Assembly: GCF_004405125.1 (NCBI RefSeq)
Contig: NZ_SORX01000003.1
Span: forward strand, 1-64,000
DNA from: Jeotgalibacillus salarius
Lineage (GTDB): Bacteria > Bacillota > Bacilli > Bacillales > Jeotgalibacillaceae
Length of the DNA: 64,000 bases
Direction of reading: 5' to 3'
A program made the translations under genes and the position numbers. Each line of letters opens with the position of its first letter. Positions within the stretch are counted from its first letter, which is position 1. The notes beneath the pieces were generated by a model that searched no databases, was not told the origin of the DNA, and was given only the letters and a program-made list of their open reading frames with translations. Shown piece by piece: positions 34,745-43,171 of the stretch.

Positions 34745-34784
34745 AAAAACGTGTTAAGGCAAAATGCTTTAACACGTTTTTACG
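34745..34784. terminator. Bidirectional terminator after rodA
   Basis: AAAACGTGTTAA and TTAACACGTTTTT around a 10-12 nt loop, between the converging rodA and lipid kinase genes. Confidence 0.85.
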
Positions 34785-34793
34785 TTTCATTTT

Positions 34794-35693
34794 CTACTGT
34801 TCAGGCACAGGAGCGATGACAGAAATGTGCTGTTTCAATACAGAAATCGTGTCGTGGCTGCCTTTGTAATGTTCTCCGTCAAGATCAATCGTTTGAGTTT
34901 CATTCAGCGTCACTTTACATGATGACGTCTGGTGCTGAATAATTGTCGAATCATCCTCTTCCCAGTCAACTGTTGTTTTTGCAGTAAAAATTTCTTTCAA
35001 CAACGTAAAACCTGCTTCTTTCACAATGAGGACGTTCAATAAACCATCATCCAACTGGATTGAATCCATCGGAAATTCAGTAGCGCCTATTGACTTCCCG
35101 TTCATAAAAAGGAGCATCACTGCTTCGTCTTCAATCGTCTGATCACCAATTTCGAGTTTAAATGAAAATGTGTCCTGTTCAGAAAGTGTTTTAAGTGCAC
35201 TGATATAGTAGCTGAAGCGCCCAAGCATGCCTTTCGAAGTTTCATCGATACTTTCTGAAGCTGCCGCAATTAACCCGGTACCCCAAAAATTACTGAAATA
35301 GCGGTGGTCTGTTTCAACCAAATCAACCAATCGCTCATTCCCATTAAATGCAATCAGCTCAGCAGCCTGCTTCAAATTAAGTGGTATGTTGAGGGAACGG
35401 GCGAAATCATTACATGTACCGGCCGGAAGAATCGCAAGACTGGGTCTCTTATCAAGCGGTGCGAGACCATTGATTGATTCATGAACTGTTCCATCTCCGC
35501 CCATCACAATCACAAGTTCAACTTCCTCACCGTGCTGACGGCAAAAATGTTCTGCATCACCCGGCTTCTGCGTTTGATACAAAAACAGCTGGGGGATTTT
35601 TGAAGCCAGAATGGGTGCAGTCTGGCTTAAAATTTTTTCAGCATCCCGCTGCCCTGCATTACCGTTATAAATTAACATTGCTTTTTGAAACAT
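34794..35693 (-). CDS. diacylglycerol/lipid kinase (DagK catalytic domain, YegS/BmrU family)
   Basis: 299 aa. The nucleotide-binding MGGDGTVHESINGL (about 64-77) and LPAGTCNDFARSL (about 91-103) are present, with the C-terminal beta-sandwich and LDGE motif near 274-277. It phosphorylates a lipid, probably diacylglycerol or an undecaprenol-like substrate. A second family member is encoded at 50263. No operon partner is evident. Confidence 0.85.
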   Translation of the reverse strand: MFQKAMLIYNGNAGQRDAEKILSQTAPILASKIPQLFLYQTQKPGDAEHFCRQHGEEVELVIVMGGDGTVHESINGLAPLDKRPSLAILPAGTCNDFARSLNIPLNLKQAAELIAFNGNERLVDLVETDHRYFSNFWGTGLIAAASESIDETSKGMLGRFSYYISALKTLSEQDTFSFKLEIGDQTIEDEAVMLLFMNGKSIGATEFPMDSIQLDDGLLNVLIVKEAGFTLLKEIFTAKTTVDWEEDDSTIIQHQTSSCKVTLNETQTIDLDGEHYKGSHDTISVLKQHISVIAPVPEQ

Positions 35694-35806
35694 CTCTGCA
35701 CCTCCCGCGCTTTCTTAATTACTATGTATATTCCCATTATTCGAGCAAAAAATCCTCCAAACAAAAAAGGCCCTCTATAACTGAGCACCTTTCGACTTAT
35801 TGCTGA

Positions 35807-35941
35807 TTATGTGCCGGATACCTGATGGGGCTCTTTGACAGCTTCGAGTATTTCAAGACGTGATTTTGTTGTGGTGATCTTAACGCCTACTTCAGTCATT
35901 TTCGTCATCAGTTCTTTGATGCTATCCCTGCTTCTTGACAT
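35807..35941 (-). CDS. small 44-aa protein, unknown
   Basis: The frame begins MSRSRDSIKELMTKMTEVGV and runs 44 codons to TAA at 35807. AGAGGTG lies 7 nt before the ATG, a strong site for such a short frame. The peptide is basic and probably helical, without a membrane segment. It lies alone in the 630-bp spacer between the lipid kinase and the CBS gene. Confidence 0.55.
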   Translation of the reverse strand: MSRSRDSIKELMTKMTEVGVKITTTKSRLEILEAVKEPHQVSGT

Positions 35942-36055
35942 TTTTGAGCACCTCTTCCGCTATATAGTCTGCTTAGATGAATATACGAATCGACAATTGA
36001 AAAAGTTTCATTGAGTTTAGTTCTTATTGATAGCTCTGTTAAAGCTGTCTGTTGA

Positions 36056-36130
36056 TTTCCGCTCCAGGCAGACGTGCACGGTCGGCGGTAAGCCTCCTCG
36101 ACGCAAGCGCGTGCGGGGTCTCTGTCAGAT
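36056..36130. repeat. Interspersed GC-rich repeat, copy 3 (shortened)
   Basis: About 75 bp containing tccgctccaggcagacgtg, ggcggtaagcctcctc and gcggggtctctgtc. It lacks the right-hand part seen in the other copies, so it is probably a truncated member. Confidence 0.65.
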
Positions 36131-36323
36131 GTCTATACTGAACCCGTTAAGTGTAGAATTAAATAAGTATCATTACGATTATCATACCACCTGAACAGAT
36201 AGTTTAACCTTAAATGTCAAAAAAATTAATAAAATGAACAAAATTTTTTGAACACTGTCACATGTGCATAATAATCCATTTCAGAGAAATAATAATTGCG
36301 TATTAAATATGGAGGTGAAAGTT

Positions 36324-36731
36324 ATGAAGATTAGAGAATTTATGACGGATGATATTGTTACTTGCAACATGAAAGATACTGTTGAATCAGCTGCTGAATT
36401 AATGAAGGAGCATAATATCGGGGTGCTGCCTGTGCTGGATGAAAACGGCAGTCCTGCTGGTATGGTAACGGACCGGGACATTGTAATCCGGGGTGTTGCT
36501 GAACATAAAGACCAAACCGTGGATCAGGTCATGACGCATGAGTTAATCCATGTAACACCTGAAACACCGGTTGAACATGCTGCAGATCTGATGGCTTCCT
36601 CACAGGTGCGCCGCCTTCCGGTTATTGAAAATGGACAGGTAATCGGGCTTGTCTCTCTTGGAGATTTATCTGTAAATCCCCAATCAAACGAAAAAGCCGG
36701 GGATACATTGACTGATATTTCCCAGCAGTAA
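36324..36731 (+). CDS. CBS-domain protein (YhcV/IMPDH-like CBS pair)
   Basis: 135 aa from ATG 36324, which follows GGAGGTGAAA; the longer frame from 36264 has no site. Two CBS motifs fill the protein: MKEHNIGVLPVLDENGSP (about 26-43) and MASSQVRRLPVIENGQVIG (about 91-109), each followed by a GxVxxxD turn. Stand-alone CBS pairs usually bind adenine nucleotides; the partner is unknown. Confidence 0.88.
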   Translation: MKIREFMTDDIVTCNMKDTVESAAELMKEHNIGVLPVLDENGSPAGMVTDRDIVIRGVAEHKDQTVDQVMTHELIHVTPETPVEHAADLMASSQVRRLPVIENGQVIGLVSLGDLSVNPQSNEKAGDTLTDISQQ

Positions 36732-36739
36732 GGTGTTGT

Positions 36740-37130
36740 GCACTTAATTTTGGGCGGGGGTGCACTCAACTCTGGATCTTGTGCACTCATTCCGCGCGTG
36801 TCGCGCGCTCAACTCTGGATCTTGTGCACTCATTCCGGGCGTGTCGCGCACTCAACTCCGGATCTTGTGCACTCATTCCGGGCGTGTTGTGCGCTCAACT
36901 CTGGATCTTGTGCACTCATTCCGGGCGTGTCGTGCACTCAACTCTGGATCTTGTGCACCATTCCGGGCGTGTTGTGCGCTCAACTACGGATCTTGTGCAC
37001 TCATTCCGGGCGTGTCGCGCACCCAACTCCGGATCTTGTGCACTCAACCCGGGTGTGTCGCGCACCCAACTCCGGATCTTGTGCACTCAACCCAGAACCT
37101 TGCACACCCAACACGTGCCCGACGCACGGA
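36740..37130. repeat. Degenerate tandem array D, 43-bp unit made of 21+22 bp halves
   Basis: About 19 half-units start with GCAC/GCGC at 36740, 36762, 36783, 36805, 36826, 36848, 36869 and so on to 37083, alternating 21 and 22 bp. The A half reads CTCAACTCTGGATCTTGT and the B half CTCATTCCGGGCGTGTCGC. Copies differ by scattered substitutions and one single-base deletion near 36958. 43 is not a multiple of 3, so all three forward frames stay open and give the same peptide pattern; I treat them as artefacts. Confidence 0.9.
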
Positions 37131-37150
37131 AGCCTCAAATTATTCAACAG

Positions 37151-37186
37151 AAAAAACCTTTCAGCAATCCGCTGAAAGGTTTTTTT
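37151..37186. terminator. Bidirectional terminator, array D / copA
   Basis: AAAACCTTTCAGC, loop AATCC, GCTGAAAGGTTTTTTT. It ends copA from the right and the CBS/array transcript from the left. Confidence 0.9.
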
Positions 37187-37187
37187 A

Positions 37188-39590
37188 CTACAGTTTTACT
37201 CTTTGAAGTCGCAATGCATTTAACACAACAGATACTGAACTGAATGCCATCGCGGCTCCTGCTAACCATGGGGCAAGGAGTCCGATCGCCGCAATTGGAA
37301 TACCGAGCGTGTTATAGCCAAACGCCCAAAACAAATTCTGACGTATGTTTTTCATCGTTTTACGGCTCATCATAATCGCGTCCGCAATGCTGTTCAGATC
37401 TCCACGTATGAGTGTAATATCTGCAGCTTCCATTGCAACATCTGTTCCAGTTCCGATCGCGAGGCCCGTATCTGCTGTTGCTAGCGCTGGTGCGTCATTG
37501 ATGCCATCTCCGACCATCGCAACAGTGAGCCCCTGGTTCTGAAGCTTTTTAATTTCATTCGCTTTTTCTTCAGGAAGGACTTCTGAAATGACTTTATCTA
37601 TACCAGCTTCGTGGGCAATGGCACGCGCTGTCCGTTCATTATCCCCCGTCATCATAATCACATCCAGACCCATGTCTTTCAGACGGCTGACTGCTTCTTT
37701 TGAAGTGTCTTTTATTGTATCAGCAACTGCGACAATACCTGCCGCTGCGCCATCTACCGCGATCAGCATCGCTGTCCGTCCTTTTTCTTCAAGCTCAAGC
37801 ATAATGTTTTCTACATGTGATACATCTATTTTCTCCTGATTCATCAGCTTCCTTGTACCTGCAAGGACGTTTTTTCCGTTCACAACCGCACGGATACCGA
37901 ACCCTGATACCGCTTCAAAACCATTCGCTTCCTGCATGGAAACATTCCGCTCACGCACACCATGTACGATTGCTTTGGCTAAAGGGTGTTCTGATCCTGC
38001 CTCGGCCGCTCCTGCATAAGACAGCAAGTCTTCTTCCGCCCAGTCATTTAACGGAATCACATCTGTTAATACAGGCTCGCCCTTCGTTACCGTTCCTGTC
38101 TTATCAAGCACAACAGTATTGATTCCCTGAGCTGCTTCAAGGTGTTCTCCACCTTTGAATAAAATTCCTGCTTCCGCTGCACGACCTGACCCTGCCATAA
38201 TTGAAACCGGCGTTGCGAGACCCAATGCACACGGACATGCAATGACCAGCACTGAAATAGTTGCTTCAAGCGCAGGTGCAACTTCTCCTGGAGACACAAG
38301 TGTGATCCATACGATAAATGTGATTAGCGCAATGCCGACTACGATTGGAACAAAAATTCCTGAAATGCGGTCTGCCTGACGCTGGATTGGTGCTTTCGAG
38401 CCCTGAGCCTGCTCTACAACGCGGATAATCTGTGCGAGTGCTGTATCTTTTCCTACCTTAACAGCCTCTACTTTTAAGAAGCCCTGCTGATTAATCGTTG
38501 AACCGATGACTGCATCTCCAGCAGTTTTATCAACCGGCACACTTTCACCGGTAATCATTGATTCGTTTACCGCTGATTGTCCTTCTTTAATGATGCCATC
38601 GACCGGAATTTTTTCTCCCGGGCGTACTGCAAGCAAATCTCCGGCCTTCACTTGTTCAAGTGGAATTTCAACTTCTTCCCCATTACGGATCACAAATGCT
38701 GTTTTCGCCTGGAGACCCATCAGCTTTTTGATCGCTTCAGATGATCTGCCTTTTGCTTTTGCTTCAAATAGTTTTCCAAGTACGATGAGCGTGATCAGAA
38801 CTGCACTCGTTTCAAAATAAAGTCCCATCATATGACCGGGCATAGATAAACTTTGAATCGCCAGATATACGCTGTAAAAGTATGCGGCTGAAGTTCCGAG
38901 CGCCACTAATACGTCCATATTGGCACTGCCGTTTCGGAGCGCTTTGTATGCTCCTGTGTAAAATGGTGCACCTACTATAAACTGTACAGGTGTCGCAAGC
39001 GCCATTTGTACCCATGGATTCATCAGAAGGTCAGGCACATACATCCATTCAGTAAATGAAAAATGACCAACCATTGTCCAAAGGAGATGTATGGCAAAAA
39101 TCAATGAAAATAAAAAGCGCTTCTGCTGACGTATAATCTCCGTCTGACGGTGATCTTCTTCAGGTGCACGATCTTCTCTCCGTGTAGCACCGTATCCGAT
39201 TTTTTCAACTCTTGCTACGATATCCTCAACTGATAAAACACCATCTGTATACTCAACTGTTGCCTGTTCAAGTGCAAGATTGACTGTCGCACTTTTCACG
39301 CCTTCAAGTCTGTTCAGACCTTTTTCAACACGTGTGGAGCAGGCTGCACACGTCATGCCGGTTATATCAAACTCTTCTTTTTTCACTGACACCCCATAAC
39401 CGAGGCTTGAGACTTTATCCTGAATATCATTCAGACTTAGTTTGTCGGGATTATAAGAAACTGTCGCACGTTCCAAAGCAAGATTAACGTTCGCTTTTTC
39501 CATCCCTTCCATTTTATTCAAACCTTTTTCAACCCTTGTTGAACAGGCAGCACAGGTCATGCCGGTAATATTCAACTCTTTATCCGCCAT
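37188..39590 (-). CDS. copA: Copper-exporting P1B-type ATPase CopA
   Basis: 800 aa. Two N-terminal HMA domains have GMTCAAC motifs (Cys13/Cys16 and Cys81/Cys84). Then come eight transmembrane helices, the TGES actuator loop, the intramembrane CPCALG copper site, the DKTGT phosphorylation site, HP-containing EHPLAKA loop and [10 protein letters not shown] hinge. Length and domain order match B. subtilis CopA. It has its own CsoR-like box upstream and is separated from copZ by a terminator, so it is a distinct unit in the copper regulon. Confidence 0.96.
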   Translation of the reverse strand: MADKELNITGMTCAACSTRVEKGLNKMEGMEKANVNLALERATVSYNPDKLSLNDIQDKVSSLGYGVSVKKEEFDITGMTCAACSTRVEKGLNRLEGVKSATVNLALEQATVEYTDGVLSVEDIVARVEKIGYGATRREDRAPEEDHRQTEIIRQQKRFLFSLIFAIHLLWTMVGHFSFTEWMYVPDLLMNPWVQMALATPVQFIVGAPFYTGAYKALRNGSANMDVLVALGTSAAYFYSVYLAIQSLSMPGHMMGLYFETSAVLITLIVLGKLFEAKAKGRSSEAIKKLMGLQAKTAFVIRNGEEVEIPLEQVKAGDLLAVRPGEKIPVDGIIKEGQSAVNESMITGESVPVDKTAGDAVIGSTINQQGFLKVEAVKVGKDTALAQIIRVVEQAQGSKAPIQRQADRISGIFVPIVVGIALITFIVWITLVSPGEVAPALEATISVLVIACPCALGLATPVSIMAGSGRAAEAGILFKGGEHLEAAQGINTVVLDKTGTVTKGEPVLTDVIPLNDWAEEDLLSYAGAAEAGSEHPLAKAIVHGVRERNVSMQEANGFEAVSGFGIRAVVNGKNVLAGTRKLMNQEKIDVSHVENIMLELEEKGRTAMLIAVDGAAAGIVAVADTIKDTSKEAVSRLKDMGLDVIMMTGDNERTARAIAHEAGIDKVISEVLPEEKANEIKKLQNQGLTVAMVGDGINDAPALATADTGLAIGTGTDVAMEAADITLIRGDLNSIADAIMMSRKTMKNIRQNLFWAFGYNTLGIPIAAIGLLAPWLAGAAMAFSSVSVVLNALRLQRVKL

Positions 39591-39607
39591 AAAAGTCTCC
39601 TCCTCTA

Positions 39608-39626
39608 TATACCTATATAGGGTATA
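39608..39626. promoter_or_regulatory. CsoR-like operator before copA
   Basis: TATACCTATATAGGGTATA is a near-palindrome of the TACCC-TATA-GGGTA type bound by CsoR. It lies 18 bp upstream of the copA ATG, between the RBS and the copZ terminator. Confidence 0.75.
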
Positions 39627-39635
39627 TTATTTCAC

Positions 39636-39666
39636 GAAATAAAATGCGCAGAAGAACTGCGCATTT
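39636..39666 (-). terminator. Terminator after copZ
   Basis: On the minus strand AAATGCGCAG, loop TTCTT, CTGCGCATTT, TATTT. It begins within 3 bp of the copZ stop. Confidence 0.8.
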
Positions 39667-39668
39667 AC

Positions 39669-39875
39669 TTATTTAACATCGTAACCCTGGTCTTCAATTA
39701 CATCTTTAATCTGATCAACCGTTACTGATGCGTCCTGATAATCAACGTCTACAGTTCCCTGGTCCAAATGAACTTTAACAGATTCTACGCCGCTCATTTC
39801 ACCAACATTCGATTCAACAGCCTTCACACAGTGCTGGCATGACATTCCTTCAACATTTAACGTTACTTGAGACAT
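39669..39875 (-). CDS. copZ: Copper chaperone CopZ
   Basis: 68 aa single HMA domain with MSCQHC (residues 11-16, Cu-binding Cys13 and Cys16), the family length. It delivers Cu(I) to CopA. It is 24 bp after csoR and probably cotranscribed with it. Confidence 0.95.
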   Translation of the reverse strand: MSQVTLNVEGMSCQHCVKAVESNVGEMSGVESVKVHLDQGTVDVDYQDASVTVDQIKDVIEDQGYDVK

Positions 39876-39899
39876 GATTAATTCCTCCTGAAACTTGTA

Positions 39900-40223
39900 T
39901 TATTTTTTCATTAATCTTTTCATTGTGACAAGAAGTTCATCAACAACTTCCATGTCCCCTTCTTGAATACGGTCAACAATACAGCTCTTCATGTGCCCTT
40001 CAAGAAGCAGTTTCGACACACTGTTCAGTGCAGACTGAGTTGCGGCGATTTGGGTAATGACGTCATCGCAATAAGTATCTTTGTCGATCATTCCTTTAAT
40101 TCCACGGACCTGACCTTCTATACGATTCAATCGGGTCGTAAGATTTTTTTTCATATCCTCTGAGTGATGACTTTTACGCTCACTGCTGCAATGTGTATGT
40201 TCGTTCAGTTCAGTTGCTTCCAA
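39900..40223 (-). CDS. csoR: Copper-sensing repressor CsoR
   Basis: 107 aa four-helix repressor. The Cu(I) ligands Cys52, His77 and Cys81 (DTYCDD and EGHMKSC) are all present, which separates it from the formaldehyde and persulfide sensors of the family. The N-terminal His-rich extension HTHCSSERKSHH may also bind metal. The start is TTG with GGGAGGGG 7 nt upstream. It represses its own csoR-copZ unit and copA until Cu(I) binds. Confidence 0.93.
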   Translation of the reverse strand: MEATELNEHTHCSSERKSHHSEDMKKNLTTRLNRIEGQVRGIKGMIDKDTYCDDVITQIAATQSALNSVSKLLLEGHMKSCIVDRIQEGDMEVVDELLVTMKRLMKK

Positions 40224-40260
40224 ACGTATTCCCCTCCCTGCACCTCATTCGGTTATTCAC

Positions 40261-40289
40261 AATATAACATACCCCTATAAGGTATTCAA
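40261..40289 (-). promoter_or_regulatory. csoR promoter with CsoR box in the spacer
   Basis: On the minus strand TTGAAT (40284-40289), 17 nt, TATATT (40261-40266). The spacer contains ACCTTATAGGGGTAT, a CsoR-like operator, so binding would block polymerase directly. Confidence 0.75.
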
Positions 40290-40506
40290 CTTATATACTC
40301 ACAAATGATTATCTACTATTCAAAAATATATGATAAACATGAACATTTCAACTCTTTAAAGCGTTTTTATGCTAAAAAGTTCTGGATTAATTTTTCAGCA
40401 TGCAGGACAGTGAAACTTTTAATCAATTTAATCGGTATTAGAGATTGTCACACATTATGCGTATAATGTAAGAAAGAAGAAATTTGCAGATGGGCAGGGG
40501 CGTAAT

Positions 40507-41970
40507 ATGGACTTAAACTCCTTTGATTGGATTTCAATATTTGTAGGATTTGTATTTATTTTAAACTTTTTCTTTGCAGGGATCCTGATCTTTCTGGAAA
40601 GAAAAGATGCAAGCGCAACCTGGGCATGGCTGATGGTTCTGTTTTTCATACCAATTGCAGGGTTCGCCTTGTATCTTTTGCTCGGCCGAAGTCTCAGAAA
40701 GAAACACCTCTTTAATTGGGAAGGCCGCAAGCGTGTTGGTATCGAGCAGCTGATCCGCTATCAAATCGACGCCATTCACGACCGGAAGTTTCATTTTAAA
40801 TCTGAAGAAACTGAAAAGATGCATGATCTCATTTATATGCAGCTGGTCAATAATGCTGCTGTTCTGACACAGGATAATCAGGTTGAGATCTTAGTAGACG
40901 GCAGAAAGAAATTCAAGGCACTTTTCGATGATATCGAAGCGGCAAAAGACCATATCCACATTCAGACATATATACTCAGAAGGGATAACCTTGGGCGTGA
41001 GCTTTACCGTTTACTTGTGAAAAAAGCAGAGCAGGGTGTAAAGGTCAGAGTACTCTATGACGATATGGGTTCACGCGGTCTGACAAAACGATACTTCCGG
41101 GAGCTGCGTGCGGCAGGCGGAGAAGTTGAAGCCTTCTTCCCTTCTAAAGTACCTGTGATTAATCCGCGACTGAATTACCGTAATCACCGTAAAATCTCAA
41201 TTATTGATGGGCGTGTGGGGTATATCGGCGGATTTAATATTGGTGATGAATATCTTGGGCTCGATGCCCGTTTTGGTTACTGGAGGGACACTCATCTTCG
41301 CATTGAGGGAAGTGCTCTACATCCACTTCAAACGAGGTTCATCCTTGACTGGAATCAGGCTTCCTACCGGTATGATATTGAATATGCTGACGTATACTTT
41401 CCGCCAATTCCCCAAAAGGGTGATGTGGCAATGCAGATCGTATCAAGTGGCCCTGACTCGGATTGGGAACAGATAAAAACCGGCTATCTGAAACTGATCA
41501 ATAATGCTGAAAAGTATATTTATATCCAGACACCATACTTTATTCCGGATGTCAGTTTACTTGATGCACTAAAGATTGCAGCGCTTTCGGGAATTGATGT
41601 GAGAATTATGATTCCGAATAAGCCGGATCATATGTTTGTGTATTGGGCTACCTACTCTCATGTAGGTGAGCTGATGAAAGCAGGCGCACGCATTTATATT
41701 TATGAAAAAGGCTTTATTCATGCAAAAACACTTGTGACTGACGATGAATCAGCGTCAGTAGGTACAGCAAACATTGACCTGCGGAGTTTCAGTCTGAATT
41801 TTGAAGTGAACGCTTTCCTTTATCATCAGGAAACTGCTACTTCTCTGGCGATGATTTTTGAAGAGGATATGAAGGATTCAACAGAATTGACACCTGAGCT
41901 TTATCAGCAGCGATCAAATCTGATTAAGTTTAAAGAATCGATCTCAAGACTGCTGTCACCAATTTTATAG
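40507..41970 (+). CDS. cls: Cardiolipin synthase
   Basis: 487 aa. Two N-terminal membrane helices (about 8-30 and 38-60) are followed by two phospholipase D domains with HKD motifs NHRKISIIDG (about 228) and HAKTLVTDDE (about 403). Length and layout match ClsA-type enzymes, which join two phosphatidylglycerols into cardiolipin and release glycerol. Confidence 0.95.
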   Translation: MDLNSFDWISIFVGFVFILNFFFAGILIFLERKDASATWAWLMVLFFIPIAGFALYLLLGRSLRKKHLFNWEGRKRVGIEQLIRYQIDAIHDRKFHFKSEETEKMHDLIYMQLVNNAAVLTQDNQVEILVDGRKKFKALFDDIEAAKDHIHIQTYILRRDNLGRELYRLLVKKAEQGVKVRVLYDDMGSRGLTKRYFRELRAAGGEVEAFFPSKVPVINPRLNYRNHRKISIIDGRVGYIGGFNIGDEYLGLDARFGYWRDTHLRIEGSALHPLQTRFILDWNQASYRYDIEYADVYFPPIPQKGDVAMQIVSSGPDSDWEQIKTGYLKLINNAEKYIYIQTPYFIPDVSLLDALKIAALSGIDVRIMIPNKPDHMFVYWATYSHVGELMKAGARIYIYEKGFIHAKTLVTDDESASVGTANIDLRSFSLNFEVNAFLYHQETATSLAMIFEEDMKDSTELTPELYQQRSNLIKFKESISRLLSPIL

Positions 41971-41971
41971 T

Positions 41972-42019
41972 GAAAAAAGCCAAGGCTGGGACAAGAAACT
42001 GTCTCAGCCTTGGCTTTTA
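41972..42019. terminator. Strong bidirectional terminator after cls
   Basis: AAAAGCCAAGGCTG and CAGCCTTGGCTTTT pair perfectly, with an inner GACA/TGTC extension. It serves cls from the left and the 30-codon gene from the right. Confidence 0.88.
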
Positions 42020-42020
42020 C

Positions 42021-42113
42021 CTAATAAAACATGATGAAATCAAAGGTCAGGTTAAGGAAAAACAACGTATGCAATGCCGCGAAAATATACCCCGTCCGCG
42101 AAATACGATTCAT
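42021..42113 (-). CDS. 30-aa hydrophobic peptide with its own promoter
   Basis: The frame begins MNRISRTGYIFAALHTLFFL and ends at TAG 42021. A basic N-terminus is followed by one hydrophobic helix. GGGGTGG lies about 5 nt before the ATG, an extended -10 element (TGGTATAAT) about 30 bp upstream, and a strong terminator directly after. The compact promoter-RBS-ORF-terminator arrangement suggests a real small membrane peptide; I recognise no family, and it does not resemble the TxpA/BsrG toxins I know. Confidence 0.6.
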   Translation of the reverse strand: MNRISRTGYIFAALHTLFFLNLTFDFIMFY

Positions 42114-42142
42114 TTCTTCCACCCCCGCAGGTATTTAACATC

Positions 42143-42151
42143 ATTATACCA
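42143..42151 (-). promoter_or_regulatory. Extended -10 promoter for the 30-aa gene
   Basis: On the minus strand TGGTATAAT, with a weak TTGATT 15 nt upstream of TATAAT. It lies just past the stop of the epimerase gene. Confidence 0.55.
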
Positions 42152-42169
42152 TATTTTCAGAAAAATCAA

Positions 42170-43153
42170 TTAATTCTTATTTAATAATTCCTGTTCTCTT
42201 TCTTTTGAAAGACCTGCTTTCCATTCATCTCCGGAGCGTTCATTCAACCATAGCAATGTGTCGCTGATCGTTTCTTCAAGCGGTCTGAATGTCAATCCTT
42301 TATTAATTGCTTTTGAAGCATCTGCGAGTATAAATCCATCAGGATAATCTTCAGAAACTGGCAGCCAAAATGGAACTTCTACAAATGGACCAGCTTCATT
42401 CTCTGTAAGCACCTGGTCGTTAACCCACTCATAGGTGACATCAGAATTCGAAACTTTTTTTGCTGTATCCAGATACTTTTCCATTGTTGGAAGTGGATCT
42501 CCACCGGCAGCATTGAACGTTCCGCTTTCTCCTTTTTCGATCATGCTGATGGTCCATTCACTCAAGTCACGGACATCAATCCACTGCACTTTCCGCTCCG
42601 GTTCTCCCGGTGCCAGCGCTTTGCCACCCTGCTGGGCACGCCAGACCCAATAAGTGAAACGGTCAGTCGGATCATGAGGCCCCACGATTAATCCCGGTCT
42701 GACAATCAATGAATGATCTCCGTACTGATCCTTTATGATTTCCTCACACTTTTGTTTCAGCGGTCCATATGATGCGCCATTTACTTCTTCCGTCTCTTCT
42801 TTTAATTCAGCGAGCTTCGTAACACCTTCAACTGCAGGGCCGTTTTTATAATCCTCATAGACTGAAATCGTTGAGATAAAAGCATAATGTTGTACTTTAT
42901 CTTTTAGCAGTTCAGCAGTTTTTTCTACCTGAGAAGGCGTATAGCCTGAAACATCGAGAACTGCGTCCCACTTTCCTGACTCCAGGGTGGACAGTTCCCC
43001 GTTACGGTCTCCTGTCAATTTTTCAACATCAGGGAACAGTGAAGTATTCGTCTGTCCCCGGTTAAAAAGCGTTACCTCATGACCCCGATTGACCGCGCTT
43101 TCTGCAAGATGTCTGCCAAGAAACTTTGTTCCACCTAAAATTAACAGTTTCAT
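42170..43153 (-). CDS. NAD-dependent epimerase/dehydratase (extended SDR)
   Basis: 327 aa from ATG 43153; four more codons upstream would place the start directly on the GGG of the site. NAD site LILGGTKFLGRHLA (residues 3-16, a GxxxxxG variant), active-site YGPLKQK (about 133-139) and RPGLIVGPHDPTDRF. The family includes isoflavone-reductase-like and RNA-binding-type SDRs; the substrate is unknown. It lies 18 bp after the oligopeptide-type permease pair on the same strand. Confidence 0.85.
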   Translation of the reverse strand: MKLLILGGTKFLGRHLAESAVNRGHEVTLFNRGQTNTSLFPDVEKLTGDRNGELSTLESGKWDAVLDVSGYTPSQVEKTAELLKDKVQHYAFISTISVYEDYKNGPAVEGVTKLAELKEETEEVNGASYGPLKQKCEEIIKDQYGDHSLIVRPGLIVGPHDPTDRFTYWVWRAQQGGKALAPGEPERKVQWIDVRDLSEWTISMIEKGESGTFNAAGGDPLPTMEKYLDTAKKVSNSDVTYEWVNDQVLTENEAGPFVEVPFWLPVSEDYPDGFILADASKAINKGLTFRPLEETISDTLLWLNERSGDEWKAGLSKEREQELLNKN

Positions 43154-43171
43154 ATTTTTTAACATCCCTTC

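Noticed and set aside
36740-37130. CRISPR array
   Set aside because: Units are 21/22 bp with degenerate copies and no unique spacers of constant length; no cas genes are present.
36738-37243. Three overlapping plus-strand ORFs of 145-154 codons with repeated peptides
   Set aside because: They are the three frames of the 43-bp tandem repeat, have no ribosome binding sites, and overlap the copA terminator and 3' end.
41970-42173. 67-codon plus-strand ORF after cls
   Set aside because: It covers the terminator and lies antisense to the better supported 30-codon gene; no RBS.
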